13,115 nucleotides of DNA from an uncultured Succinivibrio sp. (GCA_900767695.1 CAAGAC010000100.1:1-13115), one strand, 5' to 3'; numbered from the stretch's first letter, positions 7,334 through 13,115 are shown. Numbers and translations: made by a program. The notes: a model not told the origin generated them from the sequence alone.

Positions 7334-7342
7334 ATTCTACCA
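7334..7342 (-). promoter_or_regulatory. Extended -10 promoter candidate for ppiD
   Basis: On the minus strand TGGTAGAAT (extended TGn motif plus TAGAAT, 5 of 6 matches to TATAAT) lies about 75 bases upstream of the ppiD start. The -35 position, 18 bases further up, is weak (TTCGTG) and lies inside a GC-rich hairpin, so the extended -10 would have to do most of the work. Confidence 0.45.
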
Positions 7343-7349
7343 TTTGAAG

Positions 7350-7400
7350 GCGCGGCGCACGAATGGCGCCGCGCAACGCCGCGCCGCGGGAGCGGCGCGG
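7350..7400 (-). repeat. Two tandem perfect 9-bp GC hairpins after the usp gene
   Basis: Hairpin 1 (nearest the usp stop) pairs 7379-7387 with 7392-7400 around a 4-base loop. Hairpin 2 pairs 7350-7358 with 7366-7374 around a 7-base loop. All stem pairs are G or C. Neither is followed by a U-tract on the minus strand, so they are not classical intrinsic terminators. They could protect the 3' end of the MFS-usp transcript or pause polymerase ahead of ppiD. Confidence 0.6.
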
Positions 7401-7404
7401 GACC

Positions 7405-8331
7405 TCAGTCCATCTTCTGGTACTTGAGACACTTCGAGGGGACGATGAGGAGATCGCAGTCCACGCGGTGCATGATCGCCTCGGGAACGTTGCCGATGAT
7501 CGATCCCGCTATCCCCGAGCGGCCGGAGGTCGCCATGACGAGGCAGGAAGGCTCCAGGGCCTGACAGAGATTCGGCACCACCTCCTCGGGGATCCCGTCG
7601 ATGACGTGGCAGCGCTCGTCGGGGATGCCGTAGTGGGAGGCGAAGTCCAGGAGGTTCTGGAAGCACTCGCGCCGGAGCCTCTCGCCCAGGATCTCCGGGG
7701 CCAGGCCCACTAGATCGCCAGGATAGGGGTTGGAGACCGGGCGCACGGCGTTGACGATGTGCACCTCGACCCCGAAGATCCCGGCAAGCTCCCTGGCCCT
7801 GCGCATCAGGAACTTGTGCATGTCGCGCATGAAGCGGTCGTCCGAGGTCGCGACGTTCATCGCGATGAGCACCGGCCCCTTGTGGCCTGAAAGCGGGGAC
7901 GAGTTGTGCACTATGTAGGCCGGGGCCGGCGAGAAGCGCAGCATATTGAGCTTGAAGTCTGGGATGAAGCGCTCGACGCCGCTGTCGCGGCCCGAGGCGA
8001 GCACCAGCATCGTGGTGCCCCACTCGTGCTCCAGCGCCACAAGCTGCCGGCTTGGCTCCTCGCCCCTGAGGACGCGGCGCGAGGCGGCCTTTGGTGCGTC
8101 CTTCTCAAGCCAGGACTCAAGCCAGCTTTCCTGATCGACGCCCTTGGGCATCCACTCCGGGGCTGAGCCTTCCTCGGCGCTCAGGCCTGTTTTTGCAGGC
8201 TCGACTGCCGCGGCGCACAGCGCTCCAGGCGCGCTGCCTGCGGCCTCCCAGAACTCCACGGCGCGGCTGTAGGCGCGGCGGTCGGGATCATAGGGCTCGG
8301 CGCAGCACGCTATCTTCTCAAAAAGGCTCAT
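7405..8331 (-). CDS. UspE-like tandem universal stress protein
   Basis: Encodes a 308-residue protein, close to E. coli UspE (316), which has two Usp domains. The second domain is clear at about 151-299. It begins KGPVLIAMNV, contains HIVNAVRPV, and ends SCLVMATSGRSGIAGSIIGN...DCDLLIVP. The G-x2-G motif (Gly270, Gly273) and the later Gly-Asn (280-281) follow the UspE pattern. The first domain (about 20-145) is degraded: its first strand and any nucleotide-binding glycine motif are missing, leaving LEHEWGTTMLVLASGRDSG and FSPAPAYIVH as its last strands. Usp proteins respond to starvation and stress in the cytoplasm; the ligand here is unknown. The gene begins 14 bases after the MFS transporter stop and reads the same way, so the two are almost certainly co-transcribed, with usp second. 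A run of G (GGGGG) about 8 bases upstream may serve as ribosome site. Confidence 0.85.
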   Translation of the reverse strand: MSLFEKIACCAEPYDPDRRAYSRAVEFWEAAGSAPGALCAAAVEPAKTGLSAEEGSAPEWMPKGVDQESWLESWLEKDAPKAASRRVLRGEEPSRQLVALEHEWGTTMLVLASGRDSGVERFIPDFKLNMLRFSPAPAYIVHNSSPLSGHKGPVLIAMNVATSDDRFMRDMHKFLMRRARELAGIFGVEVHIVNAVRPVSNPYPGDLVGLAPEILGERLRRECFQNLLDFASHYGIPDERCHVIDGIPEEVVPNLCQALEPSCLVMATSGRSGIAGSIIGNVPEAIMHRVDCDLLIVPSKCLKYQKMD

Positions 8332-8345
8332 TCAACTACCCCCAG

Positions 8346-9638
8346 TCAGTCTGCCGGCGCCTCCTGCGCCGCAGCCTTGAGGCTGCGGTTGCGGCGCTGC
8401 TGCCTCAGCATTTTAGCCTTTGACGTGCGCTCCATGTGCGATCTAGTGAACAAGCCCTTGCGCAGAAGCGCCCAGTAGAAGAAGGCGATGGCGAGCACGG
8501 CTATGGCCGCCGAGATGATGTAGATGGACTGGAATCCAATGTGGTCCACGAAGAGCCCGAGGAAGTACGGCCCCACGCCCACGCCGCCGTCGAGGAAGAC
8601 AAAGTAGGTCGAGGTGCCCACGCCGATGCGGTGCAGCGGCGAGATGTGGACTGCAAGCGCGTGGCAGCCTGCGGTGATGGTGCCGTAGCCGTAGCCCAGA
8701 AGCGCTGCTGCCAGCAGGAAGAGCGCGTCGCTTGAGGCAACTGCCATGACGCACATCGAGAGCGCGACGCACAGCAGGGCCGGGACGATGGTCACGTTGC
8801 CGCCGCGGTGGTCGATGAGCCAGCCTGCGAACGGACGGCTCAGGACGGTCATCGCAGCGAACACCACGAAGAAGCAGGTCGCGCCGATCCCGGTGACGCC
8901 GCGGAAGCTTGAGTAGGCGCCGATGTAGCTGAGCACCGAGGAGTAGCAGATGCCGCCTAAAAGCGCGATCGTGGAGATCGGCACTGCCCTGCGCTCGAAG
9001 AAGTCGCCGACGCTCACCTTGAAGAGCTTCTCCTTCTCAGACGGGAGGATCTGCCTCTCAGGGCACCTGATTATGAGGCTCATCACGAGCACGAGCGTGG
9101 CGGTCGCGGTCGAGATCCACACCACGGCCTCGTAGAAGCCCTGCGCGTCGAGGTTCATCGCGATGAAGGGGCCGACTGCCGACGCGAAGGTGAGTCCCAG
9201 GGTGAAGTAGCCGATGCCGGTTCCCATGCGCGAGAGCGGGATGATGGATGCGACCACGGTCGATGCGGCGGTCGAGGCGGTGCCGAAGCCAAAGCCGTGG
9301 GCGAGCCTCAGCAGGCAGAGGATCCACACGTTCGGGCAGACGAGGTACAAAGGCGAGGTCACGAGGTAGATTGCGGCCCCCAGCACGAAGGTGCGGCGGC
9401 GGCCGATGAAGTCGATGAACCTGCCCATCGGGATGCGGGCGATGAGCGCTCCCACGATGAAGAGCCCTGAGGCGAGGCCGGCGATGCTCACGTCGGCGTT
9501 GAAGTGCCGGATGGCCCACGCGGTGGTCCAGAGCATCATGGCGTAGTCCACGAAGTAGAGGAGGAAGTTCGTGGCGAGGATGAGGATGTAGTTGGCGGTG
9601 AAGAGCCTCCTGGGCTGTTCGGCTTCGATTGCTGGCAT
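8346..9638 (-). CDS. Major facilitator superfamily (MFS) transporter
   Basis: Encodes about 430 residues with alternating hydrophobic segments consistent with 12 membrane helices. The MFS motif A is seen after helix 2 as GRFIDFIGRRRTF (from residue 72). Its degenerate repeat in the second half reads RPFAGWLIDHRGG. The sequence fits the drug/metabolite efflux-type MFS branch, but I cannot name a substrate. The cytoplasmic C-terminus is strongly basic (RTSKAKMLRQQRRNRSLK). Start choice: the frame is open to an ATG at 9732-9734, which adds 32 residues that are not transporter-like and has no ribosome site. I prefer the ATG at 9636-9638, preceded by AAGGAC, although that motif is unusually close. 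It heads an operon with the UspE-like gene. No clear promoter is visible in the 130 bases before it, so transcription from further upstream is possible. Confidence 0.88.
   Translation of the reverse strand: MPAIEAEQPRRLFTANYILILATNFLLYFVDYAMMLWTTAWAIRHFNADVSIAGLASGLFIVGALIARIPMGRFIDFIGRRRTFVLGAAIYLVTSPLYLVCPNVWILCLLRLAHGFGFGTASTAASTVVASIIPLSRMGTGIGYFTLGLTFASAVGPFIAMNLDAQGFYEAVVWISTATATLVLVMSLIIRCPERQILPSEKEKLFKVSVGDFFERRAVPISTIALLGGICYSSVLSYIGAYSSFRGVTGIGATCFFVVFAAMTVLSRPFAGWLIDHRGGNVTIVPALLCVALSMCVMAVASSDALFLLAAALLGYGYGTITAGCHALAVHISPLHRIGVGTSTYFVFLDGGVGVGPYFLGLFVDHIGFQSIYIISAAIAVLAIAFFYWALLRKGLFTRSHMERTSKAKMLRQQRRNRSLKAAAQEAPAD
8369..8388 (-). repeat. Perfect 8-bp hairpin inside the 3' end of the MFS gene
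   Basis: CCGCAGCC, loop TTGA, GGCTGCGG (plus-strand) forms a perfect stem within the last codons of the transporter (SLKAAAQE). It lies about 40 bases before the start of the UspE-like gene. It could modulate relative expression of the two genes or be a by-product of Ala-rich coding. There is no U-tract. Confidence 0.4.
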
Positions 9639-9768
9639 GTCCTTATGCGCCCCGGGCGCGGTGGAGAAAAGCAGAATGTGATCGGGAACGCATTTTCTCA
9701 CAATCCGCAACTTGCGGAGCGCTTGCGCGATCATCGATCATGCCGCATTGCAAAAGCCCTTCTGGCGA

Positions 9769-10614
9769 TCAGGCCTCGCCTTGGGAAGCGCATTGCGCGC
9801 AGCCTTTCCCGCCCTCGTCGGGCATCACGACGTACCATATTTCGCCGTAGTAGTCGCTCCTGGCAAGCTGTCCCGCGCCGACCATCGTCTTGTAGGCACT
9901 GCCCCCGGTGAGCGTGCGGAAGCGCTCGCAGCCGATGGCGTTGGCGCCGCTTGAGAGGCTGCCCTCGGCAAGCCTCTCGATGCGCCTGGCGTCGTCTGGA
10001 TGGAAGAGTCCGCGCGCGCAGCCGCCGCAGGCCTCCTGCATGGACCTGAGCGAAGCAAAGCCCAGGGAGTTCAGGAGCTGGCGGTTGGCGTAGAGGATCT
10101 CGGCCTGCCTGCCTGACTTGCACACCAGGATCCCGCAGGGGAAGCTCTCCTGGATCTCGTAGCGCGAGAAGCCCATCTCGATGCGGTCTGACTGCGTGTT
10201 CTCCTTCTTGAAGAAGGAGAAGCCGTGCTTGCCCTGAAGCTTCATGTGGTAGAGCGCGAGATCGGCGCAGCCCGCGAGGCTGTGCAGATCCTGCGCGTCA
10301 TCCGGCATCAGCGCCGCGCCTGCGGAGATCGAGTAGCGCACCATCATGCCATTGAAGGATGCCTGGTGTGGCTTTTGGGCAAATTCCCTGAGACCGTCGA
10401 GCGCCGCCTGATCGCCTTTGCGCAAGGCAAGCTCGAACTCGTCGCCTCCCATGCGCATCAGTATTCCACGGCCGCGCGCGGCGCGGGACAGTCCGCGCAC
10501 CACGTTGCAGAGCACCTCGTCCCCAGCCTGGTGGCCGTAGATGTCATTGATGCGCTTGAAGTCGTCGAGATCGATGGCGCAAAGCACAATGCCCTCGCTT
10601 GGCTCCTCGGCCAT
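9769..10614 (-). CDS. GGDEF-PAS half of an interrupted diguanylate cyclase
   Basis: This is the 3' part of a diguanylate cyclase gene; the frame is open without a stop from 10692 down to 9769. From the ATG at 10612-10614 it encodes 281 residues. The GGDEF domain shows the metal/GTP residues IDLDDFKRIND (Asp15, Asn23) and the signature RMGGDEF (residues 54-60), so the active site looks intact. Bases 10615-10692 encode the domain's first part (HDPPIGAWNR, the usual 'HDPLTGLxNR'). The inhibitory RxxD site five residues before GGDEF is absent. A PAS-like region (about 150-268; ANRQLLNSLGF, FHPDD) follows. An AGGGG motif 4 bases before the ATG could allow internal initiation, but the product would lack the first GGDEF helix and the membrane sensor. 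The family makes cyclic di-GMP from two GTP. It is most simply the tail of a pseudogene. Confidence 0.8.
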   Translation of the reverse strand: MAEEPSEGIVLCAIDLDDFKRINDIYGHQAGDEVLCNVVRGLSRAARGRGILMRMGGDEFELALRKGDQAALDGLREFAQKPHQASFNGMMVRYSISAGAALMPDDAQDLHSLAGCADLALYHMKLQGKHGFSFFKKENTQSDRIEMGFSRYEIQESFPCGILVCKSGRQAEILYANRQLLNSLGFASLRSMQEACGGCARGLFHPDDARRIERLAEGSLSSGANAIGCERFRTLTGGSAYKTMVGAGQLARSDYYGEIWYVVMPDEGGKGCAQCASQGEA

Positions 10615-10692
10615 GAAGCCCCTGATGGCATCCTTGCCGCCCTGCCGGTTCCAGGCGCCGATGGGCGGATCATGCTCCGAGACGCGCTTGAG

Positions 10693-10695
10693 CTA
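10693..10695 (-). other. In-frame amber (UAG) codon splitting the CHASE-GGDEF gene
   Basis: The frame before and after this TAG is the same, and the join falls exactly where a CHASE-TM protein enters its GGDEF domain (...QSLNDANL, stop, LKRVSEHDPP...). One base change from CAG (Gln) or another near-cognate codon explains it. Without it the gene would encode about 675 residues. The codon is followed by C (UAG-CUC), a context that is not the best for termination. Confidence 0.85.
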
Positions 10696-11796
10696 GAGGT
10701 TGGCGTCGTTGAGCGACTGGTTTGCCTGCATGAGGAAGCAGCCGTAGGACCACAATGTCGCGAGCAGCGCGGTGAGCATGAGTCCGAATATGAGGATCCA
10801 GGCAGGCGCGGCGATGGCGTGCATGCTGGCCCTGGGGCTTACCCCCACCGACCACTCGTGCCCCAGGTAGTTGAAGGTCGTGGTCACCGCGAATGGCCCC
10901 GGACTGCCTCCGAATACGCGCAGCCCTCCCGGGTAGAAGCGCGATCTGAGCGTGTAGGAAACCTGGTAGCCGCCGAACGGCGTGATGAGCTGCGAGATCT
11001 CCCTCAGGACGTCATCGGGCCTTGCGATGATGAGAACATGGCCCCACTGCACCTCCTCCCCTTCCCCGTCCACGCCGTACACGGGGTGGAGCACCGCAAA
11101 CGAAAGCCCCTCGCCTGCCATCACTGGAGCAAGCGAGACTATGGTCTCGTGGGCGGTTGACGCCTTGAGGGCGTCCTCGCTCAGGATGGGGATCTCGTCG
11201 ATGGAGTCATGGGCGAAGGTTCCGGTGCCGCTCTTGAGGGTGCCGATTATCTGGCCGAACTTGCCGCGGCGGACTATTGCCATGCGGGCGGGCATCGGCG
11301 TCATGTCGAGGATCATGTGCGAGCGCGAGAGCATCTCGGCGGTCTGCCCGTTGCGCGAAGCTATGACGTCGGCCGAGAGGCTTGCCGCGCGGGCGTACTG
11401 GAGCAGGATCGCCTTGAAGTTGGCGCTGCAGAAGGCCGATACCTGGGCGGTTCCATCCTTGATGTCGGAGACGTGGGCGCGGGCCGAGATGAACGAAAGG
11501 AAAAGCGAGACGGCGATCCCAATTGAGATGATGAGCGCGAGGCCGTAGCGGATGCTGAACAGCGCATTGAAGATCCCGCGCTGCTGTGTGTGCCTGTCCC
11601 GCCTGTGCGTCCCTTGTCCATTTGATGATCCCCCATCTGGTGCCCGTGAAGGCCTGTGCTTTGATTCCAGTCTGCCGGATCCTGCTATTCCAACGAACTG
11701 GACGACAAATGAAAAGGATCTGCTGGCAAGATCGGGATCAGAATCGCGGATCATGTGGCTGATCACGCTTTGCACGCCTGCGCCCATGTCCTGCAC
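10693..11796 (-). CDS. CHASE-type membrane sensor half of an interrupted diguanylate cyclase
   Basis: This is the 5' part of the same gene, ending at the amber codon. Residues about 84-105 form a first membrane helix (RYGLALIISIGIAVSLFLSF). Residues 106-328 are a periplasmic sensor resembling the CHASE domain (AVLHPVYGVDGEG...WGHVLIIARPDDVLREI; later GHEWSVGVSPRAS). Residues 331-352 form a second helix, then a short coiled-coil start (LMQANQSLNDANL). In an intact protein this would pass an external signal to the GGDEF output. The start is unsure. The longest frame begins with GTG at 11796; ATGs occur at 11787 and 11754 without a convincing ribosome site. The first ~70 residues do not look conserved, so the true start may be elsewhere or the 5' end may also be damaged. 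If translated as it stands, the product is a membrane sensor without output. Confidence 0.75.
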   Translation of the reverse strand: MQDMGAGVQSVISHMIRDSDPDLASRSFSFVVQFVGIAGSGRLESKHRPSRAPDGGSSNGQGTHRRDRHTQQRGIFNALFSIRYGLALIISIGIAVSLFLSFISARAHVSDIKDGTAQVSAFCSANFKAILLQYARAASLSADVIASRNGQTAEMLSRSHMILDMTPMPARMAIVRRGKFGQIIGTLKSGTGTFAHDSIDEIPILSEDALKASTAHETIVSLAPVMAGEGLSFAVLHPVYGVDGEGEEVQWGHVLIIARPDDVLREISQLITPFGGYQVSYTLRSRFYPGGLRVFGGSPGPFAVTTTFNYLGHEWSVGVSPRASMHAIAAPAWILIFGLMLTALLATLWSYGCFLMQANQSLNDANL

Positions 11797-11825
11797 GGGC
11801 GCGGGGGCGAGGAACGCAGTTGCCT

Positions 11826-11882
11826 AAGGCAGCGCCTTCTGGGCTTGGCCGCGCTCGCAGCACCCGCGCGGCGCGCTGCCTT
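11826..11882 (-). repeat. Long nested stem-loop between the HicB-like gene and the cyclase
   Basis: A perfect 10-bp outer stem (11826-11835 with 11873-11882) encloses a 7-bp inner stem (11848-11854 with 11866-11872), with a 12-base bulge on one side. It begins 10 bases past the HicB-like stop. No U-tract follows on the minus strand, so it may be a transcript-end structure or Rho-assisted terminator rather than a classical one. Confidence 0.5.
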
Positions 11883-11892
11883 GGTCCTGAAA

Positions 11893-12396
11893 TCAGTCGG
11901 GAACAGTCAGTTCCAAAGGATGGCCCAGCGCTGAGAAGGCCTTCTCGATGACATCGATGCCGGTGCTCTTGTCAAAGCACATGTGCCTGTGAAGCGTCTG
12001 GGGGCTGTTCCGCATCATCCTCGCCATCTCGCCTGGCTTCATCCCCTCGCTGACCATCAGGTTCCTCCAGGCGATCTTGACGGCGTTGCCTAGGCCTATG
12101 TCGATCGGCGTCTCGCCTTCTCGCAGTTCCCGCGCAGGAGGCGCCAGCTCCCTCATCTTGAAGGCAAAGTCCGCATTGTCCAGGACGAACCACTTCGTCA
12201 TGTGGTAGATGCTCTTTCCCTCGCCGTCCTGCATGCCTCCTCCTGCAAGATACTTGCAGAACGCGACGTGCCCGCCTGACTCGTCATCAATGATTTCAAA
12301 TCCGTAAGTGCGGTAATCGCTTATATTCAAAAAGCTATGCTCATTTATTGGCATCATGCCCTTGCTGCCTGCTTTCCGCCTGAACTCGCGCGACAT
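11893..12396 (-). CDS. HicB-like helix-turn-helix protein without visible HicA partner
   Basis: Encodes up to 167 residues. The C-terminal part (about 97-167) resembles the DNA-binding end of HicB antitoxins: NAVKIAWRNLMVSEGMKPGEMARMMRNSPQTLHRHM, then STGIDVIEKAFSALGHPLEL. That is a helix-turn-helix followed by the usual 'kIdtle+alaaLGk.lel' ending. The N-terminal part (YGFEIIDDESGGHVAFCKYL...) is where HicB proteins fold like a partial RNase H around the toxin, but its similarity is weak. A HicA toxin gene (typically 60-80 codons) would lie directly beside it; neither the 98 bases upstream nor the 96 downstream encode one. The start at 12396 is the longest choice. An internal ATG at 12352-12354 has a better-spaced AAGGG and gives 153 residues starting PINEHSF. 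It may be a stand-alone regulator. Confidence 0.6.
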   Translation of the reverse strand: MSREFRRKAGSKGMMPINEHSFLNISDYRTYGFEIIDDESGGHVAFCKYLAGGGMQDGEGKSIYHMTKWFVLDNADFAFKMRELAPPARELREGETPIDIGLGNAVKIAWRNLMVSEGMKPGEMARMMRNSPQTLHRHMCFDKSTGIDVIEKAFSALGHPLELTVPD

Positions 12397-12445
12397 AAGA
12401 ATGCGCCCTCATGTCCGCAGGGTTTTGACCAGCCTTGCACCAGCG

Positions 12446-12473
12446 AAAAAAATCCCTCCGCGACGGGAGGGAT
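12446..12473 (-). terminator. Rho-independent terminator of the HU gene
   Basis: A perfect 8-bp stem (12452-12459 with 12466-12473, loop 12460-12465) lies about 20 bases past the HU stop and is followed on the minus strand by seven T residues. It should end the HU transcript and isolate the HicB-like gene from it. Confidence 0.88.
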
Positions 12474-12494
12474 CTTCTTTGAAAAAAGTTCAGA

Positions 12495-12773
12495 TTACTT
12501 GCCGTTGACAGCAGCCTTCAGAGGGGCGCCTGCCTTGAAAGCGGGGACCTTGCAGGAAGGGATCTGGACGGTTTCCTTGGTGCGGGGGTTGCGGCCAGTG
12601 CGGGCGGCGCGCTCGCGGACCAGGAAGGTGCCGAAGCCGATCAGGGTGACGTCCTCGCCTTTGGCAAGGGTCTCCTTGATGGTGTCAAAAATCGCGTTGA
12701 CCGCGTCGTGGGCCTGCTTCGAGGTGAGTTCAGCGTTCTTGGCAACGCATTCGACCAACTGTCCTTTGTTCAC
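12495..12773 (-). CDS. hup: DNA-binding protein HU (beta type)
   Basis: Encodes a 92-residue histone-like protein, a normal HU length. HU dimers bend and compact DNA in the nucleoid and assist replication, recombination and global gene expression. It starts NKGQLVECVAKNAELTSKQA. The dimer core carries DVTLIGFGTFLVRERAARTGRNP, and the DNA-contacting arm (residues about 53-76) includes the RTGRNPRTKE segment with the arm-tip proline. The C-terminus KVPAFKAGAPLKAAV matches HU-beta. The start codon is GTG at 12771-12773, preceded by AGGAG six bases upstream; an overlapping ATG at 12773-12775 is out of frame. The gene is monocistronic, between its own terminator and a long upstream leader. Confidence 0.96.
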   Translation of the reverse strand: MNKGQLVECVAKNAELTSKQAHDAVNAIFDTIKETLAKGEDVTLIGFGTFLVRERAARTGRNPRTKETVQIPSCKVPAFKAGAPLKAAVNGK

Positions 12774-12775
12774 AT

Positions 12776-12999
12776 TAGACTCCTGTTACTTTCTATGTTC
12801 CCCTTGTATGGATCTGCCTTAAAACGGCTTGCTGTAGCCATCTGCAAGGGTATGGCCTAATTATGCACGGCCAAGGCTCCAGATCCCGCTATCTTTGTCA
12901 AAAATTAGATCCAGCCCAAAAAATCGGCCTTTAAAATGTCCTTGAAAGGTTGGTATCAAGCCAAATGCGCCTTTTCGCCGATCAAAAAGGGGGCCGCAG
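12776..12999 (-). other. Upstream region of the HU gene
   Basis: I see no gene here. A perfect minus-strand TTGACA lies at 12896-12901 but has no acceptable -10 at 16-18 bases. A better pair lies further up: TTGATA (12954-12959) and TTTAAA (12930-12935) with an 18-base spacer. That would give a leader of roughly 150 bases. The stretch 12890-12960 is AT-rich. The right-edge insertion sequence begins just beyond. Confidence 0.35.
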
Positions 13000-13115
13000 T
13001 AGACTGACCCGTAAAGTTTAGACACTTCGTTTTTTGAGTTTAAGCTTTTCCCAAAGCGCCCGCCACCCGGCGGGCGCTTTCATATTCAGCTGCGTAGGCA
13101 GCAGGGGGTTTCCAT
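13000..13115 (-). mobile_element. Terminal part of an IS3-type insertion sequence (body outside window)
   Basis: From 13000 the plus strand reads TAGACTGACCCGTAAAGTTT and continues AGACA. This resembles IS3-family inverted repeats (TGxACTGxCCC..AAAGTT..GACA) with the body to the right. A minus-strand frame entering from the right edge and ending at TAA 13040-13042 encodes WKPPAAYAAEYESARRVAGA and four more residues. Its start resembles the 'LxWxTPaxxY' ending of IS3/IS481 integrase-type transposases. Repeat and frame agree in orientation. A second minus frame (stop 13018-13020) is also open, so the reading frame is not certain. Confidence 0.5.
13053..13080. terminator. Perfect 12-bp hairpin inside the right-edge insertion sequence
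   Basis: AAAGCGCCCGCC (13053-13064), loop ACCC, GGCGGGCGCTTT (13069-13080) pair perfectly. The stem has A-tails on one side and T-tails on the other, so it could act as a compact bidirectional terminator. It lies at the end of the putative transposase gene, about 50 bases inside the terminal repeat. It could stop readthrough into or out of the element. Confidence 0.6.

Noticed and set aside
9677..9702. TGTGA...TCACA inverted repeat that looked like a CRP site before the MFS gene
   Set aside because: The spacer is 16 bases instead of 6, so it does not fit the CRP/FNR family.
10693..10695. Idea that UAG is reassigned to an amino acid in this organism
   Set aside because: ppiD ends in TAG at normal family length and the left-edge transposase also ends in TAG, so general reassignment is unlikely; a local mutation or readthrough is simpler.
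10225..11160. A 311-codon plus-strand frame opposite the cyclase gene
   Set aside because: Long but antisense to clearly recognisable GGDEF and CHASE sequence; no family-like segment seen.
12896..12901. Perfect TTGACA taken as the HU -35 element
   Set aside because: No acceptable -10 lies 16-18 bases downstream (AGCCTT at 17).

Overview
This 13.1 kb stretch looks like chromosomal DNA from a GC-rich, host-associated or anaerobic proteobacterium. PpiD, a long UspE-like protein and an HU-beta-type protein all point to the beta/gamma proteobacteria. A Sutterellaceae-like origin is my guess; nothing in the sequence proves it. Both edges run into insertion sequences. The left edge carries the C-terminus of an ISL3-like transposase. 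The right edge carries what looks like the terminal inverted repeat and transposase tail of an IS3-type element. Eight intact genes and one interrupted gene lie between them. All are on the minus strand except one plus-strand gene at 3688-5214.

Layout from left to right: ISL3 transposase tail (+, 2-115); a ketopantoate-reductase-family gene (-, 137-1057); sucD and sucC (-, 1242-3297), a two-gene operon for succinyl-CoA synthetase with a terminator after sucD; a 390-base AT-rich intergenic region that separates divergent genes; a MOBH/TraI_2-type HD-domain protein (+, 3688-5214); ppiD (-, 5334-7259) with a clear terminator; a UspE-like stress protein (-, 7405-8331), very probably co-transcribed with the MFS transporter upstream of it (-, 8346-9638); a CHASE-TM-GGDEF-PAS diguanylate cyclase (-, 9769-11796) split by one in-frame UAG codon; a HicB-like helix-turn-helix protein with no visible toxin partner (-, 11893-12396); and an HU DNA-binding protein with a GTG start and a strong terminator (-, 12495-12773).

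The housekeeping genes (succinyl-CoA synthetase, PpiD, HU) are ordinary and complete. The interesting material lies among them. First, the cyclic-di-GMP synthase is broken by exactly one amber codon with its frame intact on both sides. Second, a relaxase-like HD protein with both MOBH domains sits alone among core genes with no conjugation genes around it. Third, there is an orphan HicB-like regulator. Fourth, several perfect GC-rich hairpins without U-tracts occupy the gene junctions. I see no CRISPR array, tRNA or rRNA.
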